A stretch of DNA of 64,000 nucleotides from Streptomyces spinoverrucosus (GCF_015712165.1 NZ_JADPZX010000001.1:2852001-2916000), one strand, 5' to 3'; positions 1 through 9,014 are shown, counted from the stretch's first letter. Notes: a model not told the origin generated them from the letters alone. Numbers and translations: made by a program.

Positions 1-63
1 GCTAGCCTGAAGCCCATCCGAGCGAGCAATTCAGCACAAGCGGAGCAAAAGCAGCGAACGACT

Positions 64-110
64 GGAAAAGAACGCACGGCAGGAAAAGAACACACGGTAG
101 GAAAAGGAGG
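64..110 (+). repeat. 18-bp tandem repeat ending in the ribosome binding site
   Basis: Two full copies of an 18-bp unit (GGAAAAGAACGCACGGCA at 64-81 and GGAAAAGAACACACGGTA at 82-99) are followed by a partial third copy (100-110). In that third copy the unit runs into AAGGAGG, the Shine-Dalgarno sequence of the gene starting at 118. The repeat is seen directly; any effect on translation is inference. Confidence 0.7.
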
Positions 111-117
111 CGCAGCC

Positions 118-1407
118 ATGGTCGCGGGCGCCCCCCGGATCTTCGTCTCGCATCTCTCCGGCACCGCCGTCTTCGACCCGAACGGCGACCTGGTGGGCCG
201 CGTGCGCGATCTGGTCGTCATGCTGCGGGTCGGCAGCAAGCCGCCGCGGCTGCTCGGCCTGGTCGTCGAACTCGCCACCCGCCGCCGCATCTTCCTGCCC
301 ATGACCAGGGTCACCGGCATCGAGTCCGGACAGGTCATCACCACCGGCGTGCTCAACGTCCGCCGCTTCGAACAGCGCCCCACCGAGCGGCTGGTCTTCG
401 GCGAGCTGCTCGACCGGCGCGTCACGCTCGTCGAGACCGGCGAAGAGGTCACCGTCCTCGACCTGGCGGTGCAGCAGTTGCCGGCCCGCCGCGACTGGGA
501 GATCGACCGCGTCTTCGTCCGCAAGGGCAGGAAGGGCGGCGCCTTCCGGCGGGCCAAGGGCGAGACGCTCACCGTCGAGTGGTCCGGCGTCACCGGCTTC
601 TCGCTGGAGGAGCACGGGCAGGGCGCCGAGAGCCTGCTCGCCACCTTCGAGCAGCTGCGCCCCGCCGACCTCGCCAACGTGCTGCACCATCTGTCGGCCA
701 AGCGGCGCGCCGAGGTCGCCGCCGCCCTCGACGACGACCGCCTGGCCGACGTGCTCGAAGAGCTCCCGGAGGACGACCAGGTCGAGATCCTCGGCAAGCT
801 GCAGGAGGAGCGCGCGGCGGACGTCCTGGAGGCGATGGACCCGGACGACGCGGCCGACCTGCTCTCCGAGCTGCCGGAGGAGGAGAAGGAGCGGCTGCTG
901 AGCCTGATGGAGCCCGCCGACGCGGCCGACATGCGGCGCCTGATGGCGTACGAGGAGCACACCGCCGGCGGTCTGATGACCACCGAGCCGATCGTGCTGC
1001 GCCCCGACGCCACCGTCGCCGACGCCCTCGCCCGGGTCCGCAATCCCGACCTCTCCCCCGCCCTCGCCGCCCAGGTGTACGTCTGCCGTCCGCCCGACGA
1101 GACGCCGACCGGCAAGTACCTCGGCACCGTGCACTTCCAGCGGCTGCTGCGCGACCCGCCGTACACCCTGGTCAGCTCGATCCTCGACGACGACCTGCAA
1201 CCCCTCGCCCCGGACGCGACGCTGCCCCTCGTCGCCGGGTTCTTCGCGACGTACGACATGGTCGCGGCGCCCGTCGTCGACGAGTCCGGGTCGCTGCTGG
1301 GCGCGATCACCGTGGACGACGTACTCGACCACATGCTGCCCGAGGACTGGCGGGAGACCGAGTTCGAGCTCGAAGAGGGCGAGGGGGTAGCCGCCCATGG
1401 CTCCTGA
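118..1407 (+). CDS. MgtE N-terminal domain / CBS-domain protein (not a full Mg transporter)
   Basis: Cytoplasmic 429-residue protein. A short PRC-barrel-like N-terminal part is followed by an MgtE intracellular N domain (about 171-280, acidic helical repeats such as LEELPEDDQ and LSELPEEEK) and a CBS pair (about 282-415). The transmembrane channel domain of MgtE is absent, so it cannot transport magnesium by itself; a sensory or partner role is inferred. The ATG has AAGGAGG seven bases upstream. Its stop lies 11 bp inside the following DUF1003 gene, so the two are probably translated together. An MgtE-N/CBS protein also lies near mrp in mycobacteria (recollection). Confidence 0.9.
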   Translation: MVAGAPRIFVSHLSGTAVFDPNGDLVGRVRDLVVMLRVGSKPPRLLGLVVELATRRRIFLPMTRVTGIESGQVITTGVLNVRRFEQRPTERLVFGELLDRRVTLVETGEEVTVLDLAVQQLPARRDWEIDRVFVRKGRKGGAFRRAKGETLTVEWSGVTGFSLEEHGQGAESLLATFEQLRPADLANVLHHLSAKRRAEVAAALDDDRLADVLEELPEDDQVEILGKLQEERAADVLEAMDPDDAADLLSELPEEEKERLLSLMEPADAADMRRLMAYEEHTAGGLMTTEPIVLRPDATVADALARVRNPDLSPALAAQVYVCRPPDETPTGKYLGTVHFQRLLRDPPYTLVSSILDDDLQPLAPDATLPLVAGFFATYDMVAAPVVDESGSLLGAITVDDVLDHMLPEDWRETEFELEEGEGVAAHGS

Positions 1408-1999
1408 GCGTGACGTGGTGGGGCGCGAGATCGGCCGGGAGCGCATGCCCGCCGGGGCCACGGCGACCACGCGCCCGCGCGCCCGGCTCGACCAGCCACG
1501 TCCTCGGCGGCCCCGGATCCTGCCCGAGTGGGACCCGGAGGCGTTCGGGAAGCTGTCGGAGCGCATCGCCCGCTTCATCGGCACCGGGCGGTTCCTGGTC
1601 TGGATGACGATCGTGATCGTCGTGTGGGTGCTGTGGAACGTGTCGGCGCCCGCGGGCCTGCGCTTCGACGAGTACCCGTTCATCTTCCTGACCCTCATGC
1701 TCTCGCTCCAGGCCTCCTACGCCGCCCCGCTGATCCTGCTCGCCCAGAACCGGCAGGACGACCGCGCCCGGGTCGAACTCGAACAGGACCGCAAACAGAA
1801 CGAGCGGTCGATCGCGGACACCGAGTACCTGACCCGGGAGGTCGCCGCCCTGCGCATCGGGCTCGGCGAGGTGGCGACCCGGGACTGGATGCGCTCCGAG
1901 TTGCAGGACGTGGTCAGGGAACTGCAGGACGGGCACCCGGACGGTCACCGCGTATTCCCGGCAGATCGGTCAGGGGTGCGTGACGTAGACGACCGCTGA
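1397..1999 (+). CDS. DUF1003 family membrane protein
   Basis: A 200-residue protein of the DUF1003 type. Two hydrophobic helices in the middle (around FLVWMTIVIVVWVLW and FIFLTLMLSLQASYAAPLIL) are followed by the family signature LLAQNRQDDRARVELEQDR and a charged helical tail. Its biochemical function is unknown. The ATG overlaps the end of the MgtE-N/CBS gene by 11 bp, with a G-rich SD (GAGGGGG) about nine bases before it. The overlap suggests one operon and possibly a membrane partner for the CBS protein, which is inference. Confidence 0.9.
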   Translation: MAPERDVVGREIGRERMPAGATATTRPRARLDQPRPRRPRILPEWDPEAFGKLSERIARFIGTGRFLVWMTIVIVVWVLWNVSAPAGLRFDEYPFIFLTLMLSLQASYAAPLILLAQNRQDDRARVELEQDRKQNERSIADTEYLTREVAALRIGLGEVATRDWMRSELQDVVRELQDGHPDGHRVFPADRSGVRDVDDR

Positions 2000-2029
2000 C
2001 GGGCTTTCCGAGGGGCGTGTGCGGAGCCG

Positions 2030-2035
2030 TACCAT
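2030..2035 (+). promoter_or_regulatory. -10 box for leaderless mrp
   Basis: TACCAT fits the actinobacterial TANNNT -10 and ends seven bases before the mrp ATG at 2043, which itself has no Shine-Dalgarno sequence. This arrangement predicts transcription starting at or next to the A of ATG. Confidence 0.45.
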
Positions 2036-2042
2036 CGTCCTT

Positions 2043-3176
2043 ATGGCTACGGAAGACGCGGTGCGCGAGGCACTGGCGACGGTGAACGACCCCGAGATCA
2101 ACCGCCCCATCACAGAACTCGGGATGGTCAAGTCCGTGGAGATCGGCGCGGACGGCGCCGTCGCGGTCACCGTGTACCTCACGGTCTCCGGCTGCCCGAT
2201 GCGCGAGACGATCACGCAGCGCGTCACCGAGGCGGTCTCCCGGGTCGACGGCGTCACCCGCGTCGACGTCACGCTCGACGTGATGAGCGACGAACAGCGC
2301 AAGGAGCTGGCGACGGCGCTGCGCGGCGGCCAGGCCGAGCGCGAGGTCCCCTTCGCCAAGCCCGGCTCGCTCACGCGCGTGTACGCGGTCGCGTCCGGCA
2401 AGGGCGGCGTCGGCAAGTCGTCGGTCACGGTCAACCTGGCGGCGGCGATGGCGGCCGACGGCCTCAAGGTCGGTGTCGTCGACGCCGACATCTACGGCCA
2501 CTCGGTGCCGCGCATGCTGGGCGCCGACGGGCTTCCCACCCAGGTCGAGAACATGATCATGCCGCCGTCCGCGAACGGCGTGAAGGTCATCTCCATCGGC
2601 ATGTTCACGCCGGGCAACACCCCCGTGGTGTGGCGCGGCCCGATGCTGCACCGCGCGCTCCAGCAGTTCCTGTCCGACGTGTACTGGGGCGACCTGGACG
2701 TCCTGCTCCTCGACCTGCCGCCCGGCACCGGCGACATCGCCATCTCCGTGGCGCAGTTGGTCCCCAACGCAGAGATCCTCGTCGTGACGACCCCGCAGCA
2801 GGCGGCGGCCGAGGTGGCGGAGCGGGCCGGCTCCATCGCCGTACAGACCCACCAGAAGATCGTCGGCGTGGTCGAGAACATGTCCGGCCTGCCCTGCCCG
2901 CACTGCGGCGAGATGGTCGACGTCTTCGGCACGGGCGGCGGCCAGGTCGTCGCCGACGGCCTCACGCGGACGACCGGCACGAACGTCCCCGTCCTCGGCA
3001 ACATCCCCATCGACGTCCGTCTCCGTGAGGGTGGCGACGAGGGCAAGCCGGTGGTCCTGACCGACCCGGACTCCCCGGCGGGCACGGCCCTGCGCTCCAT
3101 CGCGGGGAAGCTGGGGGGACGGCAGCGGGGCCTGTCGGGCCTGTCGCTGGGCATCACGCCGAAGAACAAGTTCTAG
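2043..3176 (+). CDS. mrp: Mrp/NBP35-type iron-sulfur cluster carrier ATPase
   Basis: Cytosolic P-loop ATPase of the Mrp/ApbC family, which holds an Fe-S cluster and passes it to apoproteins. The 377-residue protein has an N-terminal MIP18/DUF59 domain (about 1-90, with NDPEINRPITELGMV), a deviant Walker A GKGGVGKSS (119-127) and the CPHC pair (C285, C288) that binds the bridging cluster in the family. A GTG at 2019 would add eight residues, but MATEDAV at 2043 matches the usual family N-terminus and fits a leaderless start. It follows the DUF1003 gene by 43 bp and is followed by a strong bidirectional terminator. Confidence 0.95.
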   Translation: MATEDAVREALATVNDPEINRPITELGMVKSVEIGADGAVAVTVYLTVSGCPMRETITQRVTEAVSRVDGVTRVDVTLDVMSDEQRKELATALRGGQAEREVPFAKPGSLTRVYAVASGKGGVGKSSVTVNLAAAMAADGLKVGVVDADIYGHSVPRMLGADGLPTQVENMIMPPSANGVKVISIGMFTPGNTPVVWRGPMLHRALQQFLSDVYWGDLDVLLLDLPPGTGDIAISVAQLVPNAEILVVTTPQQAAAEVAERAGSIAVQTHQKIVGVVENMSGLPCPHCGEMVDVFGTGGGQVVADGLTRTTGTNVPVLGNIPIDVRLREGGDEGKPVVLTDPDSPAGTALRSIAGKLGGRQRGLSGLSLGITPKNKF

Positions 3177-3206
3177 ATCTTTTCGACGGGCAAGCGGGGC
3201 AACGCC

Positions 3207-3257
3207 CTCAGGGGCGCGGGGAACGGCGCGACAAGCCACAGACAACCCGCAGCCGCC
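3207..3257. repeat. Dispersed intergenic repeat, copy A
   Basis: The segment CAGGGGCGCGGGG, a short spacer, then GCGCGACAAGCCACA and ACCCGCAG. It matches, in inverted orientation, the segment at 20661-20736. Sequences like this are frequent between Streptomyces genes (recollection). No reading frame is involved. Confidence 0.6.
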
Positions 3258-3281
3258 GGACAACAAGCAGCCCTACGGCGA

Positions 3282-3309
3282 AGGGGCGCCGCACACCTGC
3301 GGCGCCCCT
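3282..3309. terminator. Bidirectional terminator between mrp and the next gene
   Basis: Perfect 11-bp stem AGGGGCGCCGC / GCGGCGCCCCT with a 6-nt loop, placed between convergent genes ending at 3176 (+) and 3314 (-). Confidence 0.8.
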
Positions 3310-3313
3310 CACA

Positions 3314-3973
3314 TCAGACGTAGGCCTCGATGTCCTTCACCACAGCGAACCCCAGCCCGTACGCGCTCATCCCCCGCCCGTACGCCCCCAGGTGAACCCC
3401 CTCCTGCGTGGACCCGGCGAGCACCCACCCGAACTCGGACTCCCGGTAGTGGAAGGGCGTCGGCACACCGTCGACGGGAAGGGACAGCGTCGACCAGTCG
3501 GAACCGGCGAGATCGTCCGCAAGGACCCACGCCGTCTCCGTCTGCTGGTCCAGCCAGTCGTCCCGCAGACTGTGGTCCATCTGCCCGGGCCAGGTGAAGG
3601 ACAGCAGCCCCACCCCCGCCAGCCAGGCGGCCGAGGAGACCGACGTCGCCTCCAGCAGCCCCGTACCGTCGGCACTGCGCCGCACGGGATTCGCGGCGAC
3701 GGTCACCACGACAGCGAACCGCTCCCGCTCCTCGGCGACCCCTTCGGCACGCACCGAGGGCTCGTCACCGTGGCCGACCGAACCGTGCTCCACGGCTCCG
3801 TCGGCCGTCATACCCACCTGCATCAGCCAGCGCGGGCCCGTGAACGCCTCGTCAAGGCCGTACCACGGGAAGGGCGCACGCAGGTAGCCGTCGACCGTAC
3901 GCCGGGCGGAGGGGACCTGTTGCCCGCCCTCCGCGACCGGCGCCTGCGCGACTGCCCGACTCGTCGTCTCCAT
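3314..3973 (-). CDS. Conserved hypothetical protein
   Basis: I do not recognise a family. The 219-residue product has no signal peptide or membrane helix; it is rich in Trp and acidic residues and contains FTWPGQMDHSLRDDW and WSTLSLPVDGVPTPFHYRES, so it is probably a soluble globular protein. I chose the ATG at 3973 because AGGAGG lies 11 bases upstream (3985-3990 on the other strand); an upstream in-frame GTG at 4069 would add a Cys-rich, unlikely N-terminus and would start next to the -10 candidate. It converges on mrp across a strong hairpin. Confidence 0.75.
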   Translation of the reverse strand: METTSRAVAQAPVAEGGQQVPSARRTVDGYLRAPFPWYGLDEAFTGPRWLMQVGMTADGAVEHGSVGHGDEPSVRAEGVAEERERFAVVVTVAANPVRRSADGTGLLEATSVSSAAWLAGVGLLSFTWPGQMDHSLRDDWLDQQTETAWVLADDLAGSDWSTLSLPVDGVPTPFHYRESEFGWVLAGSTQEGVHLGAYGRGMSAYGLGFAVVKDIEAYV

Positions 3974-4058
3974 GTGCCCGGACGCCTCCTCGCTCTCGTC
4001 GGAACGGACGGCCCGCCCCCCTTCGGGCGTACTCGTCCGGTCCGCACAACAACTCGGC

Positions 4059-4064
4059 AGCATA
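4059..4064 (-). promoter_or_regulatory. Candidate -10 box for the hypothetical gene
   Basis: TATGCT on the minus strand, about 85 bases upstream of the chosen ATG, in the 240-bp gap before the tatB stop. No convincing -35 is seen. Confidence 0.3.
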
Positions 4065-4213
4065 TCCACACCACTGCGGGCAGCCGGGAATGCGCCCGGC
4101 GCGTGGGTCGCGAGCGAGACGTGTTCAAGCCGCTGCGGGCGCGTGAAGGCTGTGGTGCGATTCGCCCGCGTCCCACGAGGTGACGGGCGTGAGGAGGAGG
4201 TGTCCCGCCGGTG

Positions 4214-4633
4214 TCAGGTGGCGTCGGCGTCGAAGGGCGGGCGGTCGTCGGCCTTCTTCGTCATGTCGACGCGGGCACCCGAGGAGCCGGAGGGGGCCGA
4301 CAGCTCGGCATCGCGGGCGTGGACGGCGTCCGTGACCTCGGCCATCTCCTTCTTCAGGTCGAAGCCGTTGCGGATCTCCTTCAGCCCCAGGTCGTCGTTG
4401 TCCAACTGCTTGCGGATGAACGTCTTGGGGTTGAGGTCCTCGAACTCGAAGTCCTTGAACTCCGGGCCGAGTTCCTGCCGGATGTCCTGCTTGGCGCTCT
4501 CCGAGAACTCACGGATCTTCCGGACGGTGCGCATCACGTCCTGGATCACTTTCGGGAGCTTGTCCGGACCGAACACGAGCACGGCGAGGACGACGAGCGT
4601 CACCAGCTCCAGCGGTCCTATGTCATTGAACAC
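4214..4633 (-). CDS. tatB: Sec-independent (Tat) translocase subunit TatB
   Basis: Tat pathway component that forms the twin-arginine substrate receptor with TatC. The 139-residue protein begins FNDIGPLELVTLVVLAVLVF (single N-terminal membrane helix), followed by the hinge FGPDKLPKVIQDV, an amphipathic helix and a charged cytoplasmic tail, the standard TatA/B layout. I place the start at the GTG at 4633, with AAGGAG seven bases upstream, rather than the longer frame, because TatB begins right at the helix. The position downstream of the HtrA-like protease and sigma/anti-sigma genes matches the mycobacterial sigE locus, which favours TatB over TatA. Confidence 0.92.
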   Translation of the reverse strand: MFNDIGPLELVTLVVLAVLVFGPDKLPKVIQDVMRTVRKIREFSESAKQDIRQELGPEFKDFEFEDLNPKTFIRKQLDNDDLGLKEIRNGFDLKKEMAEVTDAVHARDAELSAPSGSSGARVDMTKKADDRPPFDADAT

Positions 4634-4708
4634 CTGAAAGCTCCTTGCGATGTCCCGGGCCGGCTCCACGGTACCCGTCGATCCTGTCCGACCGGTACCG
4701 TTCCGTGC

Positions 4709-4722
4709 CCCGCACGTGCGGG
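4709..4722. promoter_or_regulatory. 14-bp perfect palindrome between htrA-like gene and tatB
   Basis: CCCGCACGTGCGGG lies in the 165-bp gap between the protease stop and the tatB start. It is loopless, so more like a protein-binding site than a terminator; the function is unknown. Confidence 0.45.
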
Positions 4723-4798
4723 TAAGTGAGCGTTTTCCGGTTGTTTGCCTTGTGAGAGAGGGTTCGCGGTCCCGTCTGTGAGATTTGTGTGGGTTCGC

Positions 4799-6916
4799 TC
4801 AGTCGCCGCCCGAGGAGCCGAGCACCAGGGAGATCGTCCGTTCCTCGCCGTCCCGCCGCAGGGTCAGCTCCAGCCGGTCGCCCGGGCGGTGGGCGCGGGT
4901 CCTGACGATCAGTTCCTCACCGGAGTGGATCCGCTGGCCGTCGACCTCGGTGATGATGTCGCCCGGCTCGATCCCGGCCTTGTCGCCGGGGCCGCCCGGG
5001 GTGACCGGCTCGCCGCCCTCGCTGCCCTTGGTGCCGACGCGGGCGCCGTCGCCGGTGTAGTTCATGTCGAGGGTGACGCCGATGACCGGGTGGGTCGCCT
5101 TGCCGGTGGCGATCAGTTCCTCGGCGACGCGTTTGCCCTGGTTGATCGGGATGGCGAAGCCGAGGCCGATGGAGCCGGACTGGCCGCCGTCCAGGTCGGT
5201 GCCGTTGTTGGCGGAACGGATGGCGGAGTTGATGCCGATCACGCGGGCCCGGGCGTCGAGCAGGGGGCCGCCGGAGTTGCCCGGGTTGATGGGGGCGTCG
5301 GTCTGCAGGGCGTCGACGTAGGAGATGTCGCTGGCGTCGCCGCTCTCACCGCCTGCCGTGATGGGGCGTTCCTTGGCGCTGATGATGCCGGAGGTGACCG
5401 TCCCGGCCAGGTCGAAGGGGGCGCCGATGGCGACGACCGGGTCGCCGACCTGGACGTTGTCGGAGTTGCCGAGGGGCAGCGGCTTGAGGCCGCTGACGCC
5501 GCGTACGCGGACGACCGCGAGGTCGTAGCCGCCGTCCCGGCCCACCACCTCGGCCTTCGCCGTCTCGCCGCTGTGGAACGTGACCGTTATCTCGCCGTCC
5601 GTGCCGGCGGGCTCCACGACGTGGTTGTTGGTGAGGATGTGACCCCGGCCGTCGAGCACGAAGCCGGTGCCGGTGCCTTCCTCGCCGGAGCCGCTGACGT
5701 GCAGGGTGACCACGCTGGGCAGGGCCCGCGCGGCGATCCCGGCCACGCTTCCGGCGTCCCGCCCGTCGGCCTCCCGCCCGGCCTGCGGCAGCTCCACCTG
5801 CCCGACCCCGCCGTTGCGCTCCAGATAGGCGCCGACGACACCGCCGACGCCGCCGGACACGAGGGCGACGAGCAGGGTGCCGACGATGAGGATCTTCTTG
5901 CCTCGTTGACGACGCTGCTGCTCGGTGGGGATCGCGGCGCCGGTCTGTTGGAGCGGGCCGGGCGCGAGGCCCGCGCCGGGGGCGGGGACAGAGGCGGGGG
6001 CGGCCCAGGGGTCGTAGCGGTGCCAGGGGTCGGAAGGAGAGGCGGGGGCGGTGGGTGAGGCCTGTGAGGCAGGTGAGGATGGGGTGTCGGTGGTGGGTGG
6101 CGGCACGGCGGTGCCACTGATGGCCGCGGGGGCGGGCGCCGACGGAGGCGCGGGCGCCGGGACGGCCGGGGCAGACGCCGGTGTGGGCGCCGGCGGAGGG
6201 GCGGGCGCCGGAAGGGCCGGAGCAGACACCGGAGCGGCCGGAACGGGCGAAGCGGGCGCCGGAACGGCCGAAGCAGGCGCCGGCGAAGGGGCGGGCGCTG
6301 GAACGGCCGGGGCAGACGCCGGAACGGGCGGTGTGGGCGCCGGAACGGGCGGGGCAGACGCCGGAACGGGCGGTGTGGGCGCCGAGGCGGCCGAAGCAGG
6401 CGCCGGCGAAGGCGCGGGCGCCGGAACGGCCGGGGCAGACGCCGGAACGGGCGGTGTGGGCGCCGAGGCGGCCGAAGCAGGCGCCGATGGAGGCGCGGGC
6501 GCCGGGACAGCCGGGGCAGACGCCGGAACGGCCGGTGTGGGTGCCCCGTGCGGCGGTGGCGGGGCCGGTGCCGGGGTGGGCGTCACCGTCGCCGTGCCGT
6601 GGGCGGGTGTGGTCGCCGGGTGCTGTACGGGTGGAGCGGGCGCCCAGGGACCGGGCTCGCCGTAGGGCGGGGTGCTGTACGGGTCGGGGTCGTGGAGGGG
6701 TTTGACGTCCTCGACGGCGGGAGCGGGGGCCGGAACCGCGTCCTCCGGCGCAGCGGACGCCGTCATGTCACCCTGCGATGCCTGCGACGCATCGGCGTCC
6801 CCCGAGGCCTGGCCCGTCGGCGCCTCGTCGGACGCCACCTCGGGCGCATCCTCCGGGCGCCTCAGCTCGAAGTCGCCCTCCCCCTTGTCCGGCGTCGGCA
6901 CGGTGCCCTCGTTCAT
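4799..6916 (-). CDS. HtrA/DegP-type membrane serine protease with PDZ domain
   Basis: Envelope quality-control protease of 705 residues. Order: acidic cytoplasmic N-terminus, a Pro/Ala-rich repeat region (about 85-300), one membrane helix (about 340-362), a trypsin-like domain with triad H432 (TNNHVV), D465 (YDLAVVRV) and S548 (GNSGG), then one C-terminal PDZ domain (GDKAGIEPGDIITEVDGQRI). I use the ATG at 6916 with GGGGAG just upstream; an in-frame start at 7021 would add 35 residues. It lies 136 bp downstream of the anti-sigma gene and upstream of tatB. In mycobacteria the equivalent protease acts with SigE and RseA, so a role in the same stress circuit is inferred. Confidence 0.93.
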   Translation of the reverse strand: MNEGTVPTPDKGEGDFELRRPEDAPEVASDEAPTGQASGDADASQASQGDMTASAAPEDAVPAPAPAVEDVKPLHDPDPYSTPPYGEPGPWAPAPPVQHPATTPAHGTATVTPTPAPAPPPPHGAPTPAVPASAPAVPAPAPPSAPASAASAPTPPVPASAPAVPAPAPSPAPASAASAPTPPVPASAPPVPAPTPPVPASAPAVPAPAPSPAPASAVPAPASPVPAAPVSAPALPAPAPPPAPTPASAPAVPAPAPPSAPAPAAISGTAVPPPTTDTPSSPASQASPTAPASPSDPWHRYDPWAAPASVPAPGAGLAPGPLQQTGAAIPTEQQRRQRGKKILIVGTLLVALVSGGVGGVVGAYLERNGGVGQVELPQAGREADGRDAGSVAGIAARALPSVVTLHVSGSGEEGTGTGFVLDGRGHILTNNHVVEPAGTDGEITVTFHSGETAKAEVVGRDGGYDLAVVRVRGVSGLKPLPLGNSDNVQVGDPVVAIGAPFDLAGTVTSGIISAKERPITAGGESGDASDISYVDALQTDAPINPGNSGGPLLDARARVIGINSAIRSANNGTDLDGGQSGSIGLGFAIPINQGKRVAEELIATGKATHPVIGVTLDMNYTGDGARVGTKGSEGGEPVTPGGPGDKAGIEPGDIITEVDGQRIHSGEELIVRTRAHRPGDRLELTLRRDGEERTISLVLGSSGGD
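6080..6560 (-). repeat. 81-bp (27-residue) Pro/Ala repeats inside the htrA-like gene
   Basis: Imperfect tandem DNA repeats with an 81-bp period, for example the segments starting at 6371 and 6452. They encode SAPTPPVPASAP-type units, with shortened copies on either side. Such tracts change length easily by slippage or recombination. Confidence 0.75.
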
Positions 6917-7052
6917 GCTCTCCCCACAGCTGGCCGCGGCCCGGCTCGTCGTTGGTGTGGCCGCAGTTCGTGATTCCGCGCCGGACGCCGGGGCGTGGGC
7001 GCGGTTCACCCCTGGATTCAACCAGGTTCGGGCGCCGCGCCGCAGGGGCCGG

Positions 7053-8015
7053 TCAGCGGGGTGTGCCGGAGGAGGACGCGGAGGGAGCGGCGGTCCCGTC
7101 GGTGACGGGGGCCGCGAGCAGGCCGGGAGTCATGACCTCCGGTGCCGTCGACCAGCTGGTGAGCGTGATCGGCGGGGCCGCCGCCGGCGGACGTATCAGC
7201 GGCGACATCGCGGCCGCGCCGGCCAGCATGGGAGCCGTGAGGGCGTGCACCGGCTGGGCCGCCACTCCGGGCAACAGGGGTGCGGACACCGCGGTCGGGG
7301 CGGCCGGGGTGTCCCCGAGCGTCCGTCCGCCCTGGCTCTGGGCGAGCTGTGGGCCGACACCGCGGCGCCGCTGGTTCTCGGGCGCCGTCGCCGTCCCGGA
7401 CCCCGGACGGGCCGGGGTCACATTGCTGCCCGAGCCGCCCCGGGGGTCGGTGTCGCCCGGTGTGCCCGTGGTGACGCCGCCGAGGGCGATCGCGGCCAGG
7501 GACACCGCCCCGGCGGCCACGAACGCGAACCGGCGCCCACGCGAGGCGGCCGCCCGCTCGGCCTCACTGCGGCCGACGTCGTGGATGCGGAAGCCGCGCT
7601 GTGCGGAGGCGGGCAGTACGGACGCGTGCGCGGCGGTGGGGACGTATTCGAAGTCGAAGCGCTCGCCGCGCCTCATGCCGAAGACGCCGGTGGCGCCGGG
7701 ACGTCCCGTGGGCAGCCCGCCGAAGCCTCCCCCGACCGGTGGGACACCACCGTCGAGGTCACCTCCCCCGGGGAGACCCTGGAGGCGGGCCAGGAAGCTC
7801 TCGGAGGGCGGCGGCGGGGCGGCCTCCGCGAAGACGTTCTTCAACCGGCGCTGGGCGTCGACCTCCGCCTTGCACTTCGGGCAGGTCGCCACGTGCGCCA
7901 GCACGCGCTCACGCGTGTCATGACCGAGCTCGCCGTCCACCAGGGCGGCGAGTCGGTCTCCCAGGTGCTGCTCTGCGAGGCGCTCCTCGGCAGCCGTCGG
8001 CCGTGTGCCACTCAC
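7053..8015 (-). CDS. Zinc-containing anti-sigma factor (ZAS family)
   Basis: Membrane-anchored inhibitor of the adjacent ECF sigma factor. The 320-residue protein has an N-terminal anti-sigma domain with the ZAS motif H41-x3-C45-x2-C48 (HVATCPKC), a long disordered linker, one membrane helix (about 162-184) and a Pro/Ala/Thr-rich extracytoplasmic part. The start is a GTG at 8015 that overlaps the sigma stop as GTGA, which forces translational coupling and equal amounts of the two proteins. The extracytoplasmic part is presumably what senses envelope damage (inference from RseA-like proteins). Confidence 0.92.
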   Translation of the reverse strand: MSGTRPTAAEERLAEQHLGDRLAALVDGELGHDTRERVLAHVATCPKCKAEVDAQRRLKNVFAEAAPPPPSESFLARLQGLPGGGDLDGGVPPVGGGFGGLPTGRPGATGVFGMRRGERFDFEYVPTAAHASVLPASAQRGFRIHDVGRSEAERAAASRGRRFAFVAAGAVSLAAIALGGVTTGTPGDTDPRGGSGSNVTPARPGSGTATAPENQRRRGVGPQLAQSQGGRTLGDTPAAPTAVSAPLLPGVAAQPVHALTAPMLAGAAAMSPLIRPPAAAPPITLTSWSTAPEVMTPGLLAAPVTDGTAAPSASSSGTPR

Positions 8016-8785
8016 GCGGACGCGCCCCCTCCCCCCAGAGCGGGGATACGCGGCACGAAGGAGCGGCGCTCGGCGCGCGCCTCCGGGGACCGGTGCGCCA
8101 GGGCCTTGCGCAGCTGCGAGCGGCCGCGGTGGATCCGGGAGCGGACCGTGCCCAGCTTGACGCCGAGGGTCGCGGCGATCTCCTCGTACGACAGTCCCTC
8201 GATGTCGCACAGGACGACCGCGGCGCGGAACTCGGGCGCGAGGGTGTCGAGGGCCTGCTGGACGTCCGCGTCGAAGTGCGCGTCGTTGAAGACCTGCTGC
8301 GGGGACGGCTCGCGGCTGGGCAGCCGCTCGGCCGCGTCCTCGCCGAGGGCGTCGAAGCGGATGCGCTGCTTACGGCGGACCATGTCCAGGAAGAGGTTCG
8401 TGGTGATGCGGTGCAGCCAGCCCTCGAACGTGCCCGGTGAGTACGTCGACAGGGAGCGGAATACACGGACGAAGACCTCCTGGGTGAGGTCCTCTGCGTC
8501 GTGCTGGTTACCGGTGAGGCGGTAGGCCAGCCGGTACACACGGCCGCTGTGGGTGCTGACGATCTCCTCCCAGGTGGGCGGAGTCCACGCCTGCCCGTCC
8601 GCGTCGGTGGAGAAGGTCGCGGTCCGGTCGGTGCCAGCGGCGTGGCTGTGGTCAGCAGCGGTGTCGTTCACGGATTTCGGCCTGCCCGCCGACCAGAGGA
8701 AGCGCCGCAGCACTCCTGCGCGGTCCACAGGCGCAGCCGCACCTCCCCTGTCAGCTCTGGTGGTGTCCAGTGGAGCCCCTACCAT
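8012..8785 (-). CDS. ECF RNA polymerase sigma factor (mycobacterial SigE-like)
   Basis: A 257-residue group 4 sigma factor. A disordered N-terminal extension (1-70) precedes region 2 (about 72-140, with [14 protein letters not shown] and [16 protein letters not shown]) and region 4 (about 172-232, with [20 protein letters not shown]). The ATG at 8785 has GAGG five bases away; an in-frame upstream extension to 8902 exists, and the mycobacterial homologue is known for alternative starts. I do not use the symbol sigE because that name belongs to a different Streptomyces sigma factor. It is transcribed divergently from the O-methyltransferase and coupled to its anti-sigma factor. Confidence 0.93.
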   Translation of the reverse strand: MVGAPLDTTRADRGGAAAPVDRAGVLRRFLWSAGRPKSVNDTAADHSHAAGTDRTATFSTDADGQAWTPPTWEEIVSTHSGRVYRLAYRLTGNQHDAEDLTQEVFVRVFRSLSTYSPGTFEGWLHRITTNLFLDMVRRKQRIRFDALGEDAAERLPSREPSPQQVFNDAHFDADVQQALDTLAPEFRAAVVLCDIEGLSYEEIAATLGVKLGTVRSRIHRGRSQLRKALAHRSPEARAERRSFVPRIPALGGGGASA

Positions 8786-8974
8786 AGCCACCTCGCCCGT
8801 TAGCTCCCCATAAGCGGTTTTACGAGAATTTGATCTGTGCTGATACGGCTCATACGGCTGCGTCAGCACTTGCTGGCCGTCCCGCTCGTCGTCGTGATCC
8901 AACCGTGTCCCCCGCCGTCGTCTCCCACCCCTCTAAACGCCCGGTCCCATCTGCGGGTTCCCGGCACCAACGGA

Positions 8975-8980
8975 TACAGT
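8975..8980 (+). promoter_or_regulatory. Candidate -10 box upstream of the O-methyltransferase
   Basis: TACAGT fits TANNNT and lies 34 bases before the ATT start at 9015, so a short leader containing the AGGAGAGG Shine-Dalgarno would be made. If transcription starts here, no upstream ATG or GTG can be used. Confidence 0.4.
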
Positions 8981-9014
8981 CACGCCCAGGCAACCACGGG
9001 GACAGGAGAGGGTC

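Noticed and set aside
31..1698. Long open frame antisense to the MgtE-N/CBS gene (555 codons)
   Set aside because: Its product is a low-complexity Arg/Gly/Val sequence typical of antisense frames in GC-rich DNA, and the plus-strand gene has recognised domains. The same reasoning removes many other long antisense frames in the window.
3314..4069. Longer start of the hypothetical gene at 4069
   Set aside because: The extension is Cys- and Arg-rich, lies at the candidate -10 box and has no SD, while ATG 3973 has AGGAGG.
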